This document shows positions 4,479 to 5,415 of a stretch of 5,415 bases of DNA, in pieces. The stretch covers positions 1 to 5,415 of the forward strand of contig JASLBL010000255.1 in the NCBI GenBank assembly GCA_030146615.1, written 5' to 3'. The notes beneath the pieces are model-generated. The model saw nothing but the letters and a program-made list of their open reading frames with translations. It ran no database searches and was not told the DNA's origin. The first letter of the stretch is position 1; every line of letters begins with the position of its first letter. This stretch comes from Actinomycetes bacterium. GTDB lineage: Bacteria > Actinomycetota > CALGFH01. The translations under genes were made by a program, and so were the position numbers.

Positions 4479-5415
4479 CGGCGGCTCCCTGAGGAGTCGC
4501 CACGCACCTCAGAACCCTCACAACCCTCAGAACCGGTCGGCGGACCAGGTTTTGAGTGTTGTGAGGGTTCTGAGGATGGGTGCAAGGGGTTGACGAGGAA
4601 CCGTGGCGAGGCGGGTCGGCCCCCCTTGGACCCGGCCGGGTCGGCGTCGACGCGACGCAGGTAGCCGTGCTCCTCCAATAGGGCGAGGGCCGGCTCCAGG
4701 TCGGTGGCCTTGCGGAAGCGGCCGCGGGCGGCCTGGTGGGCGTCGCGGCGGCTGAATTGAGTCCGGCCGGTGCGGTTGATCCAGTCCAGCAGATAGCGGG
4801 CGTCATCGACGCGGGGGTCGGCCCCCATGAGGTCGAACACGGCCCGGGCGTGGTCGGTCAGGTAGTCGGCCAGCCGGGTGGCGCCGGCGAAGGTATCGGC
4901 GTTGATGGGTTGGGCCCAGCCGTGGCGGAGACTACCGGCCAGATGCAGGAGGGTGGCGAGGCGGCAGGTGGCCCCGGCGAGCTTGGCCGCCCAGCCGGCC
5001 AGGTGGGCAAGGTCACCGCTGCCAGCGGCCAGCCGGGGCTCCAAGTCGCGCTCGAACGCGAGCAGCAGCTCGCCCGCCTCCTGGTCGAGGGCCAGCATGG
5101 CCGGGCCGTCGTCCCCGGCCGGGGCGGCGAGACTGGCGGCCAGGGCATGCAGCTCCAGGGCATAGCGGTCGGCCACTGCCTCTGGGACGGGTGGGGCGCC
5201 GGGTTGGCGGCGGCCGACCAGGCTCTGAGGGAGGCTGTACAGGAACCGGGCCAGCAGGCCGCGGCCGCCGAACTCGGGCCGGCTGGCCAGCCCGCGCAGC
5301 ACGTCAGGCTGGACGGCCAGGCCGATGGTCAGGCAGGGCCGCTGGACGTACTCGGGTGGGCGGCCGCGGCGATCCACCTTGAGGAGATCCCCGGCATGGC
5401 CCTTGAGGTACACCC
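4475..5415 (-). CDS. DUF3987-family protein, C-terminal part (5' end outside the window)
   Basis: The frame is open to the right edge, so at least 313 codons of the 3' part are seen. Residue numbers count from the codon at 5413. The segment YLKGHAGDLLKVDRRGRPPEYV (2-23) followed by LTIGLAVQPDVLRGL and FGGRGLLARFLYSLP (28-62) is characteristic of DUF3987, the family that includes YfjI. A helical region follows (80-200), then a winged-helix-like segment (205-275, YLLDWINRTGRTQFSRRDAHQAA...LLEEHGYLRRV), and a Ser/Gly/Pro-rich tail (278-312). Family members occur in plasmids, phages and integrative elements, often fused to or beside primase-polymerase domains. A role in element replication is likely but not proven. 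The helicase-like N-terminal motifs would lie outside the window. The tail is encoded by the inverted 9-mer array at 4507-4575. The TGA stop overlaps the next ATG. Confidence 0.8.
   Translation of the reverse strand, partial: VYLKGHAGDLLKVDRRGRPPEYVQRPCLTIGLAVQPDVLRGLASRPEFGGRGLLARFLYSLPQSLVGRRQPGAPPVPEAVADRYALELHALAASLAAPAGDDGPAMLALDQEAGELLLAFERDLEPRLAAGSGDLAHLAGWAAKLAGATCRLATLLHLAGSLRHGWAQPINADTFAGATRLADYLTDHARAVFDLMGADPRVDDARYLLDWINRTGRTQFSRRDAHQAARGRFRKATDLEPALALLEEHGYLRRVDADPAGSKGGRPASPRFLVNPLHPSSEPSQHSKPGPPTGSEGCEGSEVRGDSSGSRR
4507..4575. repeat. Symmetric array of 3 + 3 inverted 9-bp repeats (long hairpin)
   Basis: On the plus strand: CTCAGAACC (4508-4516), CTCACAACC (4517-4525), CTCAGAACC (4526-4534); then a centre GGTC-GGCG-GACC plus one A (4535-4547); then GGTTTTGAG (4548-4556), TGTTGTGAG (4557-4565), GGTTCTGAG (4566-4574). 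The outer 18 bp on each side (4507-4524, 4558-4575) are perfectly complementary, and the inner repeats pair with few mismatches down to the 4-base loop GGCG. The array lies wholly inside the DUF3987 3' coding end, about 200-260 bp upstream of the int start. It could bind an element regulator or excisionase, act as replication iterons or a hairpin origin, or attenuate int transcription. Confidence 0.85.

Noticed and set aside
4507..4575. CRISPR-like array
   Set aside because: The 9-bp units are contiguous and inverted about a centre, with no unique spacers and no cas genes.
4312..4806. N-terminal extension of the integrase open frame up to 4806 (663 residues in all)
   Set aside because: It overlaps the DUF3987 coding frame, has low-complexity sequence unlike any integrase N-terminus, and the ATG at 4311 has a good GGGGAGG site and begins the family's usual N-terminal domain.
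4878..5382. Plus-strand frames opposite the DUF3987 gene
   Set aside because: They are Arg/Gly/Ala-rich antisense shadows. The minus-strand frame has clear family motifs throughout.

Overview
The window is about 70% GC over most of its length, with codon use and gene families (a secreted cutinase, a DUF3987 replication-type protein, a tyrosine integrase using a tRNA-Ala gene) that point to an actinobacterium. No gene here fixes the species. It looks like one end of an integrative element (ICE-like or phage-like) that has been hit by an insertion sequence. All convincing genes lie on the minus strand, so the element is transcribed right to left.

Layout from left to right: 1-154 holds no gene. 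Positions 155-199 are the 3' half of a tRNA-Ala(GGC) gene, beginning exactly at the anticodon loop and ending in CCA. No matching 5' half is present, so this is an attachment-site core. It is flanked by short direct repeats spaced 11 bp apart on both sides, resembling integrase arm-type sites. Next is a secreted cutinase-family hydrolase (378-1244) with a strong hairpin terminator. A gene-free stretch of about 440 bp (1245-1688) contains a long inverted repeat. A complete IS630-family insertion sequence (1689-2818) follows, with 26-bp inverted repeats, a TA target duplication, and a transposase split into two frames at an A5G4 slippery run. Then come the tyrosine integrase (2815-4311), a doubtful 55-codon ORF (4311-4478) that overlaps both neighbours by start/stop codons, and the 3' part of a DUF3987 gene that runs off the right edge (4475-5415+).

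Functionally, DUF3987 protein, small ORF and integrase form a tightly packed set like the rep-xis-int cassettes of actinomycete integrative elements. The tRNA fragment with its flanking repeats would be the site the integrase acts on, and the cutinase would be cargo between int and att. Three points stand out. The integrase carries an extra segment of about 85 residues, winged-helix-like, inside its catalytic domain. The IS landed exactly in the integrase stop codon and cost the protein nothing but one added tyrosine. The 3' end of the DUF3987 gene contains a symmetric array of 3 + 3 inverted 9-bp repeats that can fold into a hairpin of about 30 bp.
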